Shown one piece after another: positions 1-10,835 of a stretch of DNA of 64,000 nt; positions within the stretch are counted from its first letter, which is position 1, and every line of letters starts with the position of its first letter. The notes under the pieces were generated by a model, which did no database searches, was not told the origin of the DNA, and was given only the letters and a program-made list of their open reading frames with translations. Origin of the DNA: Nyssa sinensis (lineage: Eukaryota > Streptophyta > Magnoliopsida > Cornales > Nyssaceae); contig CM018032.1 in the NCBI GenBank assembly GCA_008638375.1, positions 3,739,001 to 3,803,000 on the forward strand, read 5' to 3'. The position numbers and the translations under genes were made by a program.

Positions 1-2093
1 CCAAAATGGACTCTACCGTTGAGTCCGGATTGCCCCAAATAGTCAAAATGGACTACCCTTTATATTCAATTGGCCCTAGGTATCATTGGAGATAAAATGG
101 TAATTTACACTTTTACGTGTCTTAATTTTTGGGACTTAATTTCAAAAATTGGACTTCACCGTTGAGTCCGGAATGCTCGAAATAGTCAAAATACACTATT
201 CATTTACTTTAATCAGACTTTGTTTGATCTATATTTGACTTAGGGGTAAATTAGTCATTTTACTTAATTAATAAATTAATTAAATAATTTATTTTATTAA
301 TTATTAAACTTCCAGGGAACTAAATGAACCAAATATTCAAAAATTGGGCCAGAATGGAATTCCCTAGAACAGTTGGGGTCAAACTACAAATTCCCAAAAG
401 TATTGAACTGAACCAAAGGGTTCAGTTGGCCCCTAAGTGAACCGGACTGAGCCAATCCGGTTTTAACCGGTTCAAGAAATAATGCTGACGTCATGATGAC
501 GTCAGCCCTAGAGATCAATTTTCATCAAAACGACGTTGTTCGGTTTAAATGGGTTATCCGTTTCTCGGTCGGGTAGGGGCCCGACCCGATACCGGTCTAT
601 GACCCGACCCACACTGTTCATCTTCTTCCTCTTTCTTCCCCCGTGTTGCCCTAATTTCCTGTTTTATTTTCTTTTCAATTTCGTGATATTTTGTGCACCC
701 ATTTCCACTGGTTCTCATCCTAATCGACTACTGGTAGTCCCATTAACTATTTAACATCGATTTAGAGCTTCAAATCGAGCTCGATGGCCCCGTCTCAAGA
801 TGATAATCCGAAACCTGCAACTGGTTCGTGAGGGTCCATTTTTGGTCCAAAACTCATGGGGTTTCTTGCGTTATGACCTATGGATCATGGGGTTCAAGTC
901 CCTGCCCAAAGATCCCAGTTTAACTAAGGTTTTCGTGAGTTTGGGTTTTAAACCCGAACCTGCAACTCTCGGGTTGGTGATCGATTTTGAGTCTTTGGGG
1001 TCGCGTGTCTAGGTATTTGAGGTCCCCTTGAGGTCTATTTTAAGTCTAAATAATCCAAGCCAAGCTTGGTGAAAGTCAGATCAGACCCACCTCAGTCCAG
1101 GTCCTCTAATGGCGGATTTCGGTTCTGTTTGGTGTCGTGGGCAGTTCTGATGGTCTAAAATGCCAACAATCAACCCAGGTTTTATTTTCTATCTACCATG
1201 CATGTAATGACAGTCCCAGAATGCTCTAAAACGTACAGAAACTTAACAAAACCTAAACTGAGAGGGTTGGTGTTTTTGGGGGTTTACCTCGTATAGATGT
1301 TTTCCTCTCCGTCCGTGGCTCAAGTAGAGTCTCCAATGGAGCAGGTCCAGTCTAGTCGTGCTCCTCAAGTCAGTCTCTTCTCCTCTTTGCTCCTTCAATG
1401 GCCACACAACATGCACTCACTATGTGTATGTCTCTCTCACTCTAAGGTTCTCTCTCTAAACCTCTCTTCCAATATCAGTTTGCAGGATCTCTCTCTAGGT
1501 CTGGTTTTCCCTCCAATGCACATATGGAGACTTGTAAGTAATATCAGATTTCCTTGTTCAATACATCTCCCAGGTTCATGATTACTTTGCATGGATTTTG
1601 GTTGGGAGAAGATGAAGTCATAGGGTGTATGGGCATTATGGTCTATGGGGCATAGGGTGATGCATGACTGATGTGTTGCATGCTTGGTTATTGGTCACTT
1701 GGGAGGTGGCCAAATCAGATTTGTATTTATATACATTTCTTTGTATATTGGTACACAAAGATTCCATTAGCCTAGTTGGTAATTTTTTGGATACACAAGG
1801 TCTTGCCCACTTGGTCAAGGGTTCAAATCCCCTTAGCCTCATTTTTTGCTTCCTTGTTGTTATTTTCCTTTAGACCTTGTTTGGAAATTTAATTTAATTC
1901 ATCTTGTTTTATCTTATTTTATTTTGTTTGTTATTATTTATTTATTTATTTATTATTTCCATTATTATTATTATTAATATATATATATATATATCTTTTT
2001 GTTTAATTTCTCGTAACTCCTTATTTTACTTTCGTCAAATTTCTAATACCAAATTACTAACTTAATTTTCCGGTAAACGGGCCGGGGCGTTAC
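1..2093 (-). repeat. Large LTR (TGTAAC-type), partial, reversed
   Basis: Read on the minus strand, this stretch begins at 2093 with TGTAACGCCCCGG, the same kind of start as the LTRs at 43814 and 47254 (TGTAACACYCC) and the reversed solo LTR ending at 40874 (TGTAATACCCC). It runs off the left edge of the window. Positions 1-290 hold the phrase GTTGAGTCCGG..AATAGTCAAAAT twice; related phrases occur in the other three large LTRs. The plus-strand end (GGGGCGTTACAG) abuts Copia reverse transcriptase sequence, so the LTR was inserted into that older element. No protein-coding domain is visible, and the short ORFs here look like chance. The other end and the target duplication lie outside the window. 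Confidence 0.6.
1762..1842 (+). repeat. tRNA-like (SINE-like) module
   Basis: A perfect Pol III A box (TAGCCTAGTTGG, 1768-1779) is followed 52 bases later by a good B box (GGTTCAAATCC, 1820-1830). This is the arrangement of a tRNA or tRNA-derived SINE head. I cannot fold it into a functional tRNA, so it is called a tRNA-like module. It lies antisense to the LTR that contains it. Confidence 0.5.
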
Positions 2094-3137
2094 AGCCTTT
2101 GGCTACAAAGCAACCCATACCACACTTTATTCCTAAAAAAACAACAAGGAAAGATCACTGCACTCATTGTATATATGGATGGCATGGTGGTTATAAGAAA
2201 TGATCCAAATGAAATGAAGGCTCTACAAAAGTACTTGTCCAGAGAATTTGAAATGAAAGACGTAGGTCCTTTGAAATATTTTCTTGGGATCGAAGTGTCT
2301 AGATCTAATAAAGAAATCTTCCTCTCTCAAAGAAAGTATGCCTTAGATTTATTGCAGGAGACTGATATGACAGCATGTCAACCAGTTCATACACCAGTAG
2401 AAGAAGGTTTAAAGTTATGTATGAGTCTGATCAGGTACTAGTTGACAAAGGGAGATACTAGAGACTTGTTGGGAGATTGATGTATTTGGCACATACAAGA
2501 CCGGATCTTGCCTATGCATTGAGTATTGTCAGCCAGTTTATGCATAATGTTGGAAAGCAACATATGAATGCAGTCATGCGCATTTTAAGGCATATGAAGT
2601 CTGCACCTAGAAAGGGAATTTTATTCACTAAAAACACAGACGATCAAAATATAAATGTATATACTGATGCTGACTAAGCTGGAGCAGTAGATGACAGGCG
2701 ATCTACTTCAGATTACTTTACCTTTGTGGGTGGTAATCTCGTTACCTGGAGGAGCAAGAAACAAAATGTTGTTGCATAATCAAGTGCAAAAGCTAAATAT
2801 AGAGGTATGACACTTGGAATTTGTGAGGCGTTCTGACTAAGGCTTCTCTTGCAGGACTTGGGCTACTTATCTAGGCTACCAATTCGACTATATTGTGACA
2901 ATAAAGGAATATGTGATATAACTCATAATTCGGTTCAACATGATCGTACAAAGCATGTCGAGGTAAACAAATTCTTCATCAAGGAGAAATTGGATGAACG
3001 AAGTGTGGAGTTGCCAAAGATTCGATCAAAATATCAGTTGGTTGACATCTTCACCAAAGTAGTCTCAAATCAAGTGTTCTCAAAGTTTTTAGGCAAGTTG
3101 GGCATGTATGACATCTATGCACCAACTTGAGGGAAAG
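2094..3137 (+). pseudogene. Copia reverse transcriptase and RNase H remnant
   Basis: This is the 3' part of a Ty1/Copia pol gene. It starts in the reverse transcriptase and continues through KYFLGIEVSRSNKEIFLSQ, MMYLAHTRPDLAYALS and the RNase H region (YTDAD, RLYCDNKGICDI, HDRTKHVEV) to a final stop near 3130. The catalytic YVDD box reads YMDG at about 2172-2183. Several in-frame stops and frame changes break it (for example near 2441, 2677 and 2779). It was cut at 2093 by insertion of the reversed LTR, so everything upstream is lost from view. A polypurine tract (TTGAGGGAAAG) precedes the LTR at 3138. It is non-functional. Confidence 0.85.
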
Positions 3138-3315
3138 TGTTGAGATTTTGCCATTTAATTATAATTGATTCTTGTAAATTAGCTTTTTATTTTTAAATTG
3201 ATTGTGGGAATCAATCCCGTGATTTGTAGGAGACAATCACGTGAGTGATTTGTGTGAATCTTGGCTATATAATCATGTACATACTGAGTGTAAAGTATGA
3301 ATGAAAAAAAAGGAA
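3138..3315 (+). repeat. 3' LTR remnant of the decayed Copia
   Basis: The sequence begins TGTTGAGATTTTGCC directly after the polypurine tract and has a TATA-like CTATATAATC near 3265. The right boundary is not sharp: no clear CA end or target duplication can be seen, so the end is an estimate. Confidence 0.55.
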
Positions 3316-4204
3316 AATATATAACTTGAGACCACATAATTTAAAATTTTAACTTATGGGATTAAAGTATTTTTTTCTTAGACTTTACCCTCTATACACT
3401 TATTTTAAGAAACATTTTATTAATTAATTCTAAACTTTTTCTCTTATTTAAAAAAAAATAAAGACAAAAATCTAAAACTTTGTTAAAATCTAAAATTTTG
3501 TTAAGAATTAGAAAAATACAATGATATTGACATGTAAATATTAAAAGTTTTTCTTTGATTTTATTTATATTTTCAATTTCCTTTCTTTATATATTTCACA
3601 GCAATCGAATTAGAAATTGATTTTTTTACTCTTTTTCTTTGGACGAAAGGAATCTTAAAATGTAGTTTTAAAGAGCATGTTAAATGTTAGGGAAATTTTA
3701 TGATACATTCAAGTGGTTTGTAAGTATGATATTTTTATTAAAATATTTAAGAAATTTGATACTGCCATGTGTAAAGCTTTGTGAAAGTAATAATATTCTA
3801 AGCAGATTTAATTAATATTTTTTGAAGAAAAAGTTAGTAGGTGATTTTGTTTATACCTAGATGTTTTTGAAATTACTAATTATTTTTTTCACTTATCGGT
3901 TATATTATTAAAATAATATATACATCAAATAAAATAATTCAAAATAAATAGTATTGATAAAAATTTATATAGTAATGTCATATTTAATACCATATTTAGC
4001 ATGAAAAATAGTTATTGTAATAATATATTAGTTGGCTACTTGTTGGCCATTGATTTACTTATTATGCTACTTGCTGGCCATTGATTTACTTATTGTGCTA
4101 AAAAATAATATATTAATATTAGAATAGAGTTGTTAAAATATAATATTTAGTTATTATAATAAAGTCAAAATATAAATTTGACATGTCCCAAAATGTTTTA
4201 AAAA
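3316..4204. other. AT-rich intergenic DNA
   Basis: No coding region is recognisable. The only structure seen is a 31-bp unit (CTACTTGYTGGCCATTGATT..) present twice in tandem at 4036-4097. Confidence 0.6.
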
Positions 4205-4534
4205 TGTATTATAATTAATTTTATTACAATCAACTTATAAAATTATATAAAAAAATTTTAATATGAGTCTTGGACAAATAACTGAATTTAATCCATAACT
4301 TAGTATAAAAAAATACTAACATTTTTTTAGTGAAAAGTGAAACTAAAATCATCTTGTACCCTGTCACTTGAGATGAAATTCAGACAAGTCAATAAATTAT
4401 GGGTCTCGCCCAATGAGAGGGGGAACACCGTGTGGATATTAAATGCAACGTCATCCTTGGCACTAGGTTCTTAATTTGGTTCTTTGGTTTGTCATTCCTC
4501 TCTAGTCTCTACATTTAGTCATTCCCCAATCTTC
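4205..4534 (+). promoter_or_regulatory. Upstream region of sulfotransferase copy A (duplicated)
   Basis: This 5' flank matches 11497-11965 closely along its length: shared blocks include CTTGGACAAATAACTGAA, TGTCACTTGAGAT and GGTTCTTAATTTGGTTCTTT. The second copy has an extra ~130 bp. The duplication therefore covered promoter DNA as well as the start of the gene. No experimentally supported promoter element is identified. Confidence 0.5.
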
Positions 4535-4927
4535 ATGGAGAAAACAAAAATAGTAGAAAGGAGGGATGATACCCAAGAAGAAGCAATCCAAAATCTTCCT
4601 CAAGTGATAAAGTGGGATGGTATCGATCTGCACTTGTATCAAGGCTTTTGGTATCCAGAACCAGTAATTCAGGGCTTGAAATCATTTCAACAGCATTTCC
4701 AAGCACACGACAACGATCTAATTCTAGCCACAGCCCCAAAAGCAGGGACGACATGGTTGAAAGCCCTCACCTTCTCAATCTTGAACCGTAATCGTTACTC
4801 ACTCAAGCAAAGCCCATTGCTCACTAACAATCCTCACGGCCTTGTCCCTTTCCTTGAGTGTGAAATCTACTTGAAAACCTCATTTCAGGATCTTGAAACT
4901 CTACCTTCCCCAAGAATTTTTTCTACC

Positions 4928-5193
4928 TGTAAAGTTTCTATGACTAGCATAAGTCAAAACAGAAGATTTGATGAATAGAAACTTAAACACTTCTCATTAC
5001 TTTTCATACTTGTAAAATCTGTACAGAGGTGTATATTTATACACGTGATTTGGCTGAGAGCTCTTGTAACAAACCTGTAACAAACTTGTAACCATCTTAA
5101 CTAATTGGACTGCCTATTTACAGAAGAAGCCCTCTGTTTGGCTTCTAGAGATTTTAACTCTAATTTCTCTATGTGATTTTCTATATTCCAACA
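4928..5193 (-). repeat. 3' LTR of Copia copy A
   Basis: 266 bp, starting TGTAAAGTTTC and ending TTCCAACA in plus-strand reading. It matches 9612-9908 except for one substitution (AGAAGA versus AGAGGA) and the lack of a 31-bp tandem segment. Confidence 0.95.
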
Positions 5194-6942
5194 CCCCCCC
5201 TCAAGAGGAGAATGTATATTAAGCATTCCCATCTTGCGAATTAGGTGATGAAAATTAAGAGAACCGAGAGGCTTAGTTAATATGTCTGCTATTTGGAATC
5301 TGGAAGGAATGTGGATGATCTTGATAAGACCTTCCTGTAGCTTTTCTCGAACTAAATGGCAATCCAATTGGATATGCTTTGTCCTCTCGTGGTGGACTGG
5401 GTTTGATGCAATCTCAGAGGCAGGTTTGCTGTCTGTATATAGCAATGCAGCTTGAGTATGTTGAACTTGTAAGTCAGACAGCAGGTAGTGTAACTATTGA
5501 AGCTCACAAGTAGTTGATGCCAATGCTCTATACTCAGATTCTGCAGAGGATCTACTAATTGTGGGTTGTTTCTTTGATTTCCAAGAGATAAGAGAGTCTC
5601 CTAAAAATATTGCAAAACCAGTGAAACTTTTTCTAGTATCTATGCAGCCACCCCAATCACTATCTGAGTAGGCCTTTAGATGTAATGGAGAATTAGCAGA
5701 TAAGAAAATCCCTTGCCCAGGGGTTGCCTTAATGTATCTGAGTACTCTCTCGGTGGCCTTGAGATGTGAGGTGCTAGGATTAGCCATAAACTGACTCAGT
5801 GCTTGTACAGCATAAGCAAGATCAGGCCTAGTAATTGTTAGGTACAACAATCTACCCACTAGTCTTCTATAAGATGCTGGATCAGGTAGAAGAGCTGATG
5901 AGTCATTTGCAGTCAGTTTCAAGGTTGATTCCATAGGAAAAGCTGCTGGTTTACATCCAGAAAAACCACTATCTTGTAGAATATCAAGTGCATACTTCCT
6001 TTGACATAAAGCAATGCCTTTGGCTGACCTAGCTACCTCAATTCCCAAAAAATACTTCAATTCACCCAAGTCTTTTATTGTAAAAGATTTGTGCAGAAAA
6101 TCCTTCACAGCAGATAGAAGCTCTAAATTGTTGGAAGCAACAATAACATCATCAACATATATCAATAGAGCAATAAAACTATTTTCAGTTTGCTTGACAA
6201 ACAGAGAGGAATCTGACTTTCCTTGAGTGAAACCAAACTGAAATAGTGAAGTGGACAGCTTTGAAAACCACTGTCTGGAGGCTTGCTTTAGGCCATATAA
6301 ACTCTTTTTGAGTTTGCATACTCGAGAGTCATTAGGTGTAGAGAAACTAGGTGGGGGCTGCATATAAACCTCCTCATTTAAGTCTCCATGTAAAAAGGCA
6401 TTATTTACATCAAGTTGATGTAAATGCCAATTATTTGATGCGGCTGTCGCTAACAAAAGTCTCATTGTTGTCATCTTGGCAACAGGTGAAAAAGTATCAA
6501 AAAAGTCAAGTCCCTCTTGTTGAGTGTAGCCCTTTGCTACCAACCTAGTTTTATATCTATCTAATGTGCCATCAGCTTTAAATTTTATGCGATACACCCA
6601 TTTGCAACCGATTGCTGTTTTGTTAGGAGGCAAAATAGCAAGTTCCCAAGTTTTATTAGTTTCAAGAGCTTTAATCTCATCTGCCATGGCTTGTTGCCAT
6701 TCAGGTTGTTTGATGGCTTGGTTAAAAGTTCTAGGTTCAGATATGGAGGAGAGGGCATGAACAAAGGCTTTGTGTTTGTTAGAAAGTTTAGAATCAGAAA
6801 TGAAGGACAAAATTGAATAAGGTTGACCTGAAGAGGGACAGCCAGGAGGTTCATGAGCTGCTGAAGATCTTTTTGTCAAATTGCCACAATAATAGTTCTT
6901 CAAATATTGAGGAGAATGCCTAATCCTTTCAGATTTTCTCAA
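5101..6942 (-). pseudogene. Copia copy A reverse transcriptase and RNase H
   Basis: The reverse transcriptase is recognisable from GCKWVYRIKFKADGTLDRYK through the catalytic LLIYVDDVIVAS (near 6140) and YFLGIEVARSAKGIALCQRK. RNase H follows with HLKAYSDSDWGGC, SRSSAESEYRAL and LLYTDSKPA. One in-frame TAG (5494-5496, minus strand) replaces the usual Trp after CEL-Q and separates 5494-6942 from 5101-5445, which share one frame. A second in-frame stop (TAA, 6979-6981) separates this part from the integrase upstream. The RNase H end runs to the polypurine tract and slightly into the 3' LTR. It is otherwise well preserved. Confidence 0.92.
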
Positions 6943-6978
6943 AGTTATAAGATTTGAAGATTGTAATAAAGCAGAATT

Positions 6979-7960
6979 TTATGTAGAGGCTGAAGTAGAA
7001 TCTTCTATAGAAGCTGAAGTAGGTAATGGACAGTCATATGTTTGAGGAAAATTAGGGAAGACAAAAGGTATATGAATAGAATTAGGGATAGATGGAAATA
7101 TGGATTCATGAAATATGACATCTCTGGATGTGAAAGTTTTGAGAGTAAGTAAGTCAAGCACTTTGTATCCTTTGACATTTGGTGGATAACCAAGGAAGAT
7201 GCATTTTGAAGCTTTAGGTGAGAACTTCCCTTGATTATTTTTAAATGTGCTTGCAAAACACAAACATCCAAATACTTTGAGGTATTTGCAACTTTGTTGT
7301 TTGTGGAATAAAAGATAGTATGGTGATTGATTATTTAAGATAGGGGAAGGAGTACGATTAATAAGATGGGTAGCTGTCAGAATACAATCTGTCCAGTAGG
7401 ATAAAGGTAGGTTGCTTTGAAATAAGAGAGCTCTAGCAACATTTAGGAGGTGTTGATGCTTTCTCTCAACCCTACCATTTTGTTGTGGAGAGTCAACACA
7501 TGATAATTGATGTGTTATTCCATGCTCTTCATAAAAAAGAGGCATGTTAAACTCTTGACCATTATCTGTTCAAAGAGTTTGAATGTTGGTGTTGAATTGA
7601 GTTTGAGCATATTTGATGAAGCTAGTAAGTATAGATCCTGAATCAGATTTTGCTTTCATGAGATAGAGCCAAGTAAAGCGAGTATAATCATCTAAGATTG
7701 TAAGAAAATGGCTATATCCTGAGTAAGAAATAGTAGAGAAGGGACCCCAAATGTCAACATGAATTAACTCGAAAATTTTATTGGATTGATTGCTTGATAC
7801 AAGATAGGGAAGCTTCTTTTGTCTAGCTAAGGGGCAGATTTCACATACATGATTTGGAGAAACTTTTATAGAAGAATCAAGATTACTAATTATCTGTAAT
7901 CTTGCAGATGGAACATGTCCTAATCTAAGATGCTATATATAGGATTGCTATTACATGATT
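6979..7960 (-). pseudogene. Copia copy A integrase and pre-integrase region
   Basis: The integrase part includes CEICPLAKQKK (zinc-binding side), DIWGPF, TDNGQEF and [12 protein letters not shown], which carry the D, D and E catalytic residues. An in-frame TGA (minus strand, 7572-7570) falls where related elements have Arg (TL-R-TDNG); it fits a CpG C-to-T change. Further upstream, HLRLGHVPSARLQ is preceded by a TAG in place of Trp and by a frameshift relative to the protease region. All of this makes the polyprotein untranslatable as one chain. Confidence 0.88.
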
Positions 7961-8702
7961 GAACTAATGCAGTAGAAGAACAAATTTGATCAGACATTGC
8001 ACTTTTATTTGAAACAGGAAAAGATAAGTGGTATAAGCCAGATTTGACTTCAGCAAGCCCAATCATCCTCCATTTGCTCAAGTCCTGCAAAATGCATTTG
8101 GATTGAATGAAGAACAATCCAATAGGGTTATCTTTGGTCAATCTTGAAGCAGAAATCAGGTTGATATTAAAAGAATGAACAAACAGTGCATTTTGTAGGA
8201 TTATGTCAAAAGAAAGGGTGGCATTTCCAGAGAAAAGAATAGGAACAGATTGTCCATTTGGTAAATGGACTTTAGAAGGTTTGTTGAGGGCGCTTATGGA
8301 ATCAAAAAGATAAGGAGAACAGATCATATAATCTGTTGCTCCTGTGTCAAGAATCCAAGTGTATGAATGCTTTGAAAAAGAAACAATGTTGCAGGAAGAG
8401 GATATACCTGAAGTGGAGACAATATTAGCTGTAGAATCAGTCGAAAGATTGGAATTGGATAGGCTATCTGCCAGAGTAAGCAGATTTTTGATTTGCTCTT
8501 GAGAAAATATCATATTTGGAATGTTCGAATTTTGCTCTAATGAAGATGCATTGTTTGTAGTGGGTTGTGCATATGATGAATTTGCAGATTGCACATTGAT
8601 AGATCTTTTCCCTTTAGGACCTGGCCATCCAGAAGGATATCCAATCAGTTGGAAACATTTGTCTATAAGATGGCCAGAGTAGCCACAATGAGAACAGACC
8701 AA
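7920..8702 (-). pseudogene. Copia copy A gag zinc knuckle and protease
   Basis: A CCHC zinc knuckle (CSHCGYSGHLIDKC) lies at the upstream end, followed by a Gln/Asn/Ser-rich linker and the aspartic protease active site WILDTGATDYM near 8356. The segment ends at a stop near 7920, where the frame shifts against the following GAG-pre-integrase block. Confidence 0.88.
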
Positions 8703-9535
8703 AGCAGATTTTCCTTTCTGCTTTGTGTATCTTGCAGATTGTCTTTATGGTTGAGCAGCAACCATGGCATGCGAATCAAGGGAGATTCCAATACTGTTAG
8801 TCAGAGATCGTTGACTTTCTTCTTGTAGTAGCAAAGAAAATACTTTGCTCATTGATGGTAGAGGGGATTGAATGAGTAATTGACTTCTGACGGCCGAGTA
8901 TGAATCATGTAATCCAACCAAGAATTTGATTACATAATCAGATTCTTGTCGATCTGTGAGATGCTGCAGAATATTGCATGTGCACCTACCAAGATTTCCA
9001 CATTTTTAACTTGGAATAGGTCGATAGCTGATATATTCATCCCATAAGGCTTTAAACTCACTGAAATACTCAGTAACAGGTTTATAACCTTGAGAAATAG
9101 AACTGAGGGATTTTTCCAGAGAAAAAACTCTTGGACCATCGCTTCTAAGATATCTTGTCTTAAGTTTTCCCAAATATCCAAAGCAGATGTAAAATAAAGG
9201 AGGCTGCCACGAATTTCTTTGGAAATTGAGTTCATTAACCATGAGAGTACCAGATTATTGGCTTGTAGCCAAGCAAGACGAAGCTTGGGATCAGCATCAA
9301 TTCTAGGTTGAAGCAGAGTTCCATCAATGAAGGAGATCTGATTCTTGACAGTGAGTGCAATTGAAATCGAATGACTCCATGCAGTATAATTCTCACCTGT
9401 AAAAACGTCAGACACTAGAAGTGCTCCTGGATTGTCAGAAGGATGAAGATAGTATGGAGTCGAGGAATCATCGCAAGGATTCGCCACAGAAGCTCTCTCA
9501 GAAGTTTCAGAAGATGCCATAGAAGCAGGAAACAA
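8703..9535 (-). pseudogene. Copia copy A gag N-terminal part
   Basis: The start (MASSETSERAS, ATG at 9520, or the in-frame ATG at 9535) leads into YYLHPSDNPGALLVSDVF and ENYTAWSHSISIAL, typical of RE1-like plant Copia gag. The frame changes at about 9160-9185. Gag-like sequence then continues in another frame (GYKPVTEYFSEFKALWDEY) to a stop near 9006. Weaker gag sequence runs on to the zinc knuckle. Confidence 0.85.
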
Positions 9536-9611
9536 GAAGGATAGAGAACAGAATCAAGAATCAAGAGGGAAAGAATTGAGCGGAAGGCTTTTCTTTACTC
9601 TTCTGATACCA

Positions 9612-9908
9612 TGTAAAGTTTCTATGACTAGCATAAGTCAAAACAGAGGATTTGATGAATAGAAACTTAAACACTTCTCATTACTTTTCATACTTGTAAA
9701 ATCTGTACAGAGGTGTATATTTATACACGTGATTTGGCTGAGAGCTCTTGTAACAAACCTGTAACAAACTTGTAACCAACTTAACTAACCTATAACAAAC
9801 TTGTAACCATCTTAACTAATTGGACTGCCTATTTACAGAAGAAGCCCTCTGTTTGGCTTCTAGAGATTTTAACTCTAATTTCTCTATGTGATTTTCTATA
9901 TTCCAACA
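9612..9908 (-). repeat. 5' LTR of Copia copy A
   Basis: 297 bp. It matches 4928-5193 apart from one substitution and an extra 31-bp segment (about 9772-9802), in which GTAACAAACTTGTAACC-type sequence is repeated. The primer-binding site for initiator Met-tRNA lies immediately left at 9602-9611. Confidence 0.95.
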
Positions 9909-10501
9909 CTACCCATGCCCCGTATGCATTATTGCTAAGTTCCATAAAAAGCTCCAAGTGCAAGATGGTCTACATCTCTAGGAATTCGTTGGATAACTTC
10001 AACTTCTACTGGCATTTCAACGCATATACTTTGCCCTTCTAGGAGTCGCTGGGTTTAGGCCAAAACAAATTCCAGGCAATGTCACTGGATGAGATGTTTA
10101 ACTTGTATTGTCAGGGAGTCTCTATATTTGGGCCTTTCTTGGATCATGTGTTGGGGTACTGGAATGCGAGCCTTGAGAGACCAGATAAGGTTTTGTTCTT
10201 GAAATATGAAGATATGAAAGAGGACATCATCTTCCATGCCAAGAGGTTGGCCGAATTCTTAGGTTTCCCCTTTTCCACAGAGGAAGAGAAACAAGGGGTG
10301 ATAGGAAAAATAACAAAGCTTTGTAGTTTGGAGAATCTAAAAGATTTACAGGTGAACAAAATTGGGAAACATTCGTCTGGAGTTCAAAATAATGCCTTTT
10401 TTAGGAAAGGCAAGGTGGGAGATTGGGCAAATTATCTAACTCCTTCCATGGCAGAACGCATGAAGAAGCTCATGGAAGAAAAGTTAGCTGGCTCTGGTTG
10501 A

Positions 10502-10835
10502 ACATTTTAAATCTAGAGGGATGACTGGATGGATGTGACTCAGTTGGATGTTCTATATGCACTTTTCTATTGCTTAAATTAATTTTGATTTATCTATCAT
10601 ATGATCCCATGTGATCTTAGTTCATTGATCATTTTCTAATGGTTGTGACTAGGATGCTTTGCAATAAAGAATTTTTTCCTTTTTTCCTATGGTGATGATT
10701 ACATTATTTAATCCCAATAACTTATGGAATTCGGTCCACCTACAACATCACAATGACAGAAGATTATTATTCAAAAAACGTTTCTTTCTGGTAAGCTGAG
10801 ATTATATTCTAGGAACAAAATAAGATATAAACTCT
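10502..10835. other. 3' flank of sulfotransferase copy A
   Basis: No gene is seen. AT-rich flank with an AATAAAGAAT motif near 10664 that could have served as a polyadenylation signal of the dead gene. Confidence 0.4.

Larger units (their letters stand above)
4928..9908 (-). mobile_element. Young Ty1/Copia LTR retrotransposon (copy A)
   Basis: The element is complete in length and reversed. It is bounded by LTRs 4928-5193 (3' LTR) and 9612-9908 (5' LTR) with TG..CA ends. The 5-bp target duplication CTACC is present on both sides (4923-4927, 9909-9913). Next to the 5' LTR is a primer-binding site TGGTATCAGA, complementary to initiator Met-tRNA. Next to the 3' LTR is a polypurine tract (5194-5210). 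The LTRs differ by one substitution and one 31-bp indel, so the insertion is recent. Domain order gag, protease, integrase, RT, RNase H is that of Copia. The coding region carries several stops and at least two frameshifts, so this copy cannot move by itself. Confidence 0.97.
4535..10501 (+). pseudogene. Cytosolic sulfotransferase copy A, split by a Copia element
   Basis: The coding sequence is 4535-4927 plus 9914-10501, 327 codons with the stop, the usual length for plant PAPS-dependent sulfotransferases (flavonol, brassinosteroid and similar substrates). The first part has the PAPS loop PKAGTTWLKALTF. The last part has the C-terminal PAPS motif [14 protein letters not shown]. Family members move sulfate from PAPS to small hydroxyl acceptors in the cytosol; the substrate here is unknown. 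The gene is dead three ways. A 5-kb Copia element sits after codon 131. Codon 174 is TAG (10040-10042) where copy C has TGG. The usual RNPLDQFISNWHF-type 3'-phosphate site reads RNSLDNFNFYWHF, losing Pro and Ser. If transcribed, the 5' part would run 17 codons into the LTR and stop at 4978. Confidence 0.9.

Noticed and set aside
1636..1873. Overlapping short ORFs on both strands near the tRNA-like module
   Set aside because: They cover a tRNA-like repeat and have no protein family features.
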